Below, one piece after another: positions 31,645 to 34,397 of a stretch of 34,397 nucleotides of DNA. The stretch lies in the NCBI GenBank assembly GCA_045595795.1, contig JAZOBC010000051.1:1-34397 (forward strand). The letters are read 5' to 3'. The notes under the pieces are model-generated. The model worked only from the letters and a program-made list of their open reading frames with translations, made no database searches and was not told the DNA's origin. Each line of letters starts with the position of its first letter. The first letter of the stretch is position 1. Both the position numbers and the translations under genes were made by a program. The stretch is from UMGS755 sp045595795. GTDB lineage: Bacteria; Bacillota; Clostridia; UBA1381; UBA9506.

Positions 31645-32113
31645 AACAAAATCTTTGGTTCAGGGGGCTGTGATTGCAGCCTTGTATGCTGTGCTGACGC
31701 TGATGTTTTCTTGGATTTCCTATGGACCGATTCAGTTTCGAATTTCAGAGCTGCTGACGGTTTTGCCGATCTTTCTCCCCAGTGCTATTCCGGGGCTTAC
31801 GGTTGGCTGTATTGTTGCTAATTTAATTGGCGGCTATGGCGTTTATGATATTATTTTTGGCTCGTTGGCAACTTTGTTGGGTGCTTTGGGAACCAGAGCC
31901 TTGTGCCGAAAGCCGATGCCTGCAGTTTTGGCACCGGTTGTTGCAAATAGTTTGATTGTGGGCAGCATGCTATATTTTGTTGTACCTGATTCAGGCCTCT
32001 TGATTATGAATATGTTGACGGTTGGCCTTGGTGAGTTTGTTATTTGTTTTTGCTTGGGATTGCCCCTTGTTCATCTTTTAAAAAGGCGTCCAGAGCTGTT
32101 AGGGAACCGGTAA
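31631..32113 (+). CDS. queT: QueT-family ECF transporter S component (queuosine precursor)
   Basis: The substrate-binding membrane subunit of an energy-coupling-factor importer for a queuosine precursor such as preQ0, preQ1 or queuine. The 160-residue product matches the QueT family: LVQGAVIAALYAVLTLMFSWISYGPIQFRISELLTVLPIF, then AIPGLTVGCIVANLIGGYGVYDIIFGSLATLLGALGTR, six short membrane segments. The ATG lies inside iscU (GGAAG 11 bases upstream); a second ATG two codons on is possible. The 3' end overlaps a convergent gene. ECF core genes are not in the window. Its coupling to iscSU may reflect the iron-sulfur enzymes of queuosine synthesis. Confidence 0.88.
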   Translation: MTMLKTKSLVQGAVIAALYAVLTLMFSWISYGPIQFRISELLTVLPIFLPSAIPGLTVGCIVANLIGGYGVYDIIFGSLATLLGALGTRALCRKPMPAVLAPVVANSLIVGSMLYFVVPDSGLLIMNMLTVGLGEFVICFCLGLPLVHLLKRRPELLGNR

Positions 32114-32435
32114 TTCGTAAAAATTCTGCCCGGCTGACGGCAAACAGAACATCGAATTCACGACAGAGGTTATGCACAATGGCGTTTGTTTCCGGGTCGG
32201 AGGTTTCTGTCACTAAGAAAACCGTTTCCTTGCAAGTGCCAACAAAGCTACGGATGATGTGTTCCAGTTGTGTTGTGTGAGTTCCGGAAATATCCAGCAC
32301 ATGGAAGGAACGTGCATAATCAGAACGCTGTTCTAAAAAACGCATTAAAAAACGGAGAAACTGTTCTGCTAAAGTTAAAATTGCATAAATTAATAGGAAT
32401 AAAATGATAGAATCCTTTAAAATGAGTGTTATCAT
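32040..32435 (-). CDS. Small protein with N-terminal membrane helix and glycosyltransferase-2-like fragment
   Basis: Unrecognised as a named family. The 131-residue product starts MITLILKDSIILFLLIYAILTL (one membrane helix) and continues with FHVLDISGTHTTQLEHIIRSF and ETVFLVTETSDPETNAIVHNLCREFDVLF. The second part resembles the first half of a GT2 nucleotide-sugar fold (V-V-D-x-x-S-x-D-x-T), but is too short to be an enzyme. GGGGTG lies six bases before the ATG. An upstream in-frame GTG is less likely. The 3' end overlaps the last 74 bases of queT tail to tail. The gene is divergent from the ECF component at 32510 across a short region with palindromes. Coding is likely from its start signals and amphipathic composition. 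Confidence 0.6.
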   Translation of the reverse strand: MITLILKDSIILFLLIYAILTLAEQFLRFLMRFLEQRSDYARSFHVLDISGTHTTQLEHIIRSFVGTCKETVFLVTETSDPETNAIVHNLCREFDVLFAVSRAEFLRITGSLTALDAFLKDEQGAIPSKNK

Positions 32436-32468
32436 GAATGTCACCCCTTGCTATCATGTTATGATAAC
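32428..32468. promoter_or_regulatory. Possible operator with repeated ATGATA half-sites
   Basis: In the divergent region, TATCAT-gtt-ATGATA (32452-32466) is a perfect inverted repeat, and GTTATCAT (32428-32435) is the complement of ATGATAAC (32461-32468). Three or more half-sites between two start regions suggest a repressor site. I could not place convincing promoters here. Confidence 0.4.
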
Positions 32469-32509
32469 AATCACTAAAGGGTTACGAAACAAAAAATGGA
32501 GGTTTTATC

Positions 32510-33058
32510 ATGAATCAAAGAAGTTCACTCAACATCAAAACAATTACCATTGCCGGCTTGTTAACAGCCCTTGCCATCGTTGTGCCGCTGTTTATGCCCA
32601 AGCTACCGGTGCCACAGCCTTTTTCAGTTACACCGGCATCGCATTTGGCGGTTATTTTATCTATGTTTATCAGTCCATTTACAGCTATTTGTACGGTGCT
32701 TGGCAGCACAATCGCATTTTTTGTCGTATTAGGTCCGGTTGTTGCTATGCGTGCTTTTTCCCATTTGCTGTTTGCTTTGGTCGGTTATTATATGTTACAT
32801 AAGCGGTATAATATCTTCTTAACCATTATTGTAACAGGTATTCTTCATGCTATTGGTGAAGTGATTGTGGTATCAATTTTTGCTTTGGCAGGCATGGCAA
32901 CCTCCACGGCATACTTCATCTGGGGCGTAACCGGCGGTATCACGCTATTGCATCACTGCTTTGATTTTGCCGTTGCCATGATTGTTTATAAAGCCTTGTC
33001 TGCTGCAAAAATTTTATCCTGCCCGGTTACTTATAAGCAGTTTAAAGCGTCATGCTAA
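32510..33058 (+). CDS. ECF-type transporter S component, substrate unknown
   Basis: The 182-residue integral membrane protein has about six hydrophobic segments. Its N-terminal layout is typical of vitamin-type S components: IKTITIAGLLTALAIVVPLFMP with the AxxxA-type first helix that docks on the T component, then PQPFSVTPASHLAVILSMFISPFTAICTVLGSTIAFFVVLGP and MRAFSHLLFALVGYYML. The vitamin specificity (niacin, biotin, other) cannot be fixed by eye. GGAGG precedes the ATG. The unit has its own terminator. Two S components within 1 kb and no ECF core implies sharing of a core encoded elsewhere. Confidence 0.78.
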   Translation: MNQRSSLNIKTITIAGLLTALAIVVPLFMPKLPVPQPFSVTPASHLAVILSMFISPFTAICTVLGSTIAFFVVLGPVVAMRAFSHLLFALVGYYMLHKRYNIFLTIIVTGILHAIGEVIVVSIFALAGMATSTAYFIWGVTGGITLLHHCFDFAVAMIVYKALSAAKILSCPVTYKQFKASC

Positions 33059-33078
33059 CAAGATAGAAATCCAGTCTA

Positions 33079-33113
33079 AAAAGCGTTCTATGGTTTCATA
33101 GAATGCTTTTTTT
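33079..33113 (+). terminator. Terminator of the ECF S-component gene
   Basis: AAAAGCGTTCTATG (33079-33092) pairs with CATAGAATGCTTTT (33097-33110), one wobble, four-base loop, followed by T residues. Confidence 0.9.
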
Positions 33114-33136
33114 ATGAGAAAATGTGAGAAAAAATC

Positions 33137-33165
33137 TTGCTTTTATTTTCAAATCGTATTATACT
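33137..33165 (+). promoter_or_regulatory. Sigma-A promoter of the dehydratase operon
   Basis: TTGCTT (33137-33142), 17 bases, TATACT (33160-33165), about 65 bases before the start. Confidence 0.72.
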
Positions 33166-33237
33166 AAAAATCGAAGAAGACTTTTGAAACATTTTTATTT
33201 TATCATACCAGAAATGATGGGTTAGGGTGGTGAAAGC

Positions 33238-34293
33238 ATGCAAAACGAGAAACTGGCAGAAGCAATCTTAGGGCGTAAAGCTGTTGAGCTTGACAATGAC
33301 TTGATTGAGCAAGAAATAGCAGGCCGCGTGATCTTGGTTACGGGTGGCGGTGGCTCTATAGGCTCAGAGATTTGTCGGCAGATTTTGCCCTATCGCCCTA
33401 AACGGCTGTTGATTTTTGATATTTATGAAAACGATGCTTACCTGTTGGATCAGGAGCTACGCGGGCAGTATCCTGAAACGGAAATTCGCGTTTTGATTGG
33501 CTCTGTTCGTGATGAAGCTCGGCTTGCGTCTGTTTTTTCCACCTACAGGCCTGATGTTGTGTTTCATGCGGCAGCGCATAAGCATGTGCCTCTTATGGAG
33601 GAAAGCCCGGGAGAAGCCATCAAGAACAATGTTTTTGGTACCTATTACACAGCTCTTTGTGCAGAAAAATATCAGGTGAAAAAGTTTGTTTTAATTTCTA
33701 CCGATAAAGCGGTGCATCCGGTGAATGTGATGGGTGCTACCAAACGGATTTGTGAGATGATAGTGCAGTTATTATCTCAAAGAAGCCAAACAGAGTTTTC
33801 TATCGTTCGTTTTGGCAATGTGTTTGGCTCAAATGGTTCTGTGGTGCCGGTTTTGCAAAAACAGATTGAAGCAGGTGGCCCTGTGACGGTGGTACATCCC
33901 GATGCCACGCGGTTTTTCATGACGGTGCAGGAGGCGGCACAGCTGGTATTGCAGGCTATGTCCTTTGCCCGTGGTGGCGAAATTTTTGTTTTAGACATGG
34001 GTGAACCGGTGAATATTTATGAAATGGCGAAAAAACTGATTTGTTATTATGGTTATGAACCTGAAACCGAAATGCCGATTGAGTTTATCGGCCAGCGTGA
34101 GGGAGACAAGCTCTGCGAAGAACTTTTAACAGATCATGAGATGCTAAAAAAGACAAAGCACGATAAAATTTTTGTGGGTAGGCCTCTTGCGCTATCAGAC
34201 TATGACTTAGAAAAGATGCTGTCTGCCTTAAAAGAAATTTGTGATGAAAGTCCTGAAAAGGTGAAATCTCTTTTACAGGCGTTTATTTTGTAA
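33238..34293 (+). CDS. Soluble CapD/FlaA1-type UDP-sugar 4,6-dehydratase/epimerase
   Basis: An NAD(P)-dependent short-chain enzyme of the CapD/PglF/PseB group, acting on UDP-GlcNAc-type sugars for capsule, glycan or protein glycosylation. The 351-residue protein has TGGGGSIGSEICRQ at the nucleotide site (35-48), HAAAHKHVPLMEESPGEA, ISTDKAVHPVNVMGATKR with the Met-x-x-x-Lys form of the active site usual in this group, RFGNVFGSNGSVVPV and FFMTVQEAAQLVLQA. It lacks the N-terminal membrane domain of long CapD proteins (about 600 residues), but 30 extra residues precede the Rossmann fold. It is probably first in an operon that runs out of the window. Confidence 0.92.
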   Translation: MQNEKLAEAILGRKAVELDNDLIEQEIAGRVILVTGGGGSIGSEICRQILPYRPKRLLIFDIYENDAYLLDQELRGQYPETEIRVLIGSVRDEARLASVFSTYRPDVVFHAAAHKHVPLMEESPGEAIKNNVFGTYYTALCAEKYQVKKFVLISTDKAVHPVNVMGATKRICEMIVQLLSQRSQTEFSIVRFGNVFGSNGSVVPVLQKQIEAGGPVTVVHPDATRFFMTVQEAAQLVLQAMSFARGGEIFVLDMGEPVNIYEMAKKLICYYGYEPETEMPIEFIGQREGDKLCEELLTDHEMLKKTKHDKIFVGRPLALSDYDLEKMLSALKEICDESPEKVKSLLQAFIL

Positions 34294-34320
34294 ACATTCA
34301 TAAGCAAGGAAGTGATTGAC

Positions 34321-34397
34321 TTGAAACAAACACTGCTTGATGAACTGAAGAAAGTGGCCTGGGCAGAGCGTCAAAAAAATCTTCGTTATAATGAAGA
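34321..34397 (+). CDS. Start of a gene cut by the window end, unknown
   Basis: A TTG start (MKQTLLDELKKVAWAERQ) follows an AAGGAAGTGAT site by a suitable distance, and 25 codons stay open to the window end. A GTG ten bases upstream lies too close to the site. It begins 27 bases after the dehydratase and is likely co-transcribed, so a sugar-pathway or glycan role is plausible. Too little is visible to name it. Confidence 0.55.
   Translation, partial: MKQTLLDELKKVAWAERQKNLRYNE

Noticed and set aside
32044..32280. Plus-strand frame at the end of queT
   Set aside because: It starts inside queT in another frame, lacks a ribosome binding site, and is antisense to the better-supported minus-strand gene.

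Overview
The window is about 34 kb of chromosome from an endospore-forming low/mid-GC Firmicute, most likely an uncultured member of class Clostridia. The evidence is a sigG forespore sigma-factor gene, a 23-residue SpoVM-like gene, several promoters that look like sporulation-sigma promoters, Gram-positive ribosome binding sites, and a near-perfect TTGACA-17-TATAAT promoter style. No rRNA, tRNA, CRISPR array, transposon or phage gene was seen. The first 179 bases are not trustworthy genome: positions 96-179 match a complete MGI/DNBSEQ adapter-index-adapter block, flanked by two copies of the same 95 bases. The window is therefore probably an assembled contig whose left end carries a sequencing read-through artefact.

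Layout, left half. uvrB (minus) faces a tiny plus-strand unit holding a 48-residue membrane peptide and a SpoVM-like peptide. A minus-strand sporulation block follows: sigG with a sigma-F-like promoter, then an Ala/Cys-rich protein. Next are two minus-strand membrane glycosyltransferase-like proteins, the second carrying a C-terminal stalk domain. A divergent region gives the plus-strand potABCD polyamine-type ABC transporter, preceded by a roughly 390-nt structured leader that ends in a strong intrinsic terminator. This looks like a riboswitch or attenuator that I cannot assign to a known class. A Dus-type tRNA dihydrouridine synthase, a DUF1540 small protein and a cysteine-desulfurase-like enzyme follow, then a plus-strand operon of three small unknown proteins with a sigma-E-like promoter.

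Layout, right half. Mostly housekeeping and metabolic genes: purC, an NSS-family sodium symporter, rsmE, a small membrane protein, glyA, a YgjV-like membrane protein, rhamnulokinase (rhaB) and a ComEA-like DNA-binding protein. On the minus strand lies a compact five-gene operon, glmM-glmS-rapZ-(Fe-alcohol dehydrogenase)-lysA. It joins amino-sugar synthesis, its possible regulator RapZ, and diaminopimelate/lysine synthesis, all relevant to peptidoglycan. A YkuS-like protein, a nifS/iscS-iscU iron-sulfur pair overlapping a queT queuosine-precursor transporter, a second ECF-type S component, a small membrane protein and a soluble UDP-sugar dehydratase complete the window. The window cuts a further gene at its right end.

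The most interesting items are the unassigned potABCD leader RNA, the SpoVM-like micro-gene with its membrane-peptide partner, the glmS-rapZ linkage without a glmS ribozyme at the expected site, and the set of sporulation-type promoters driving genes of unknown function.
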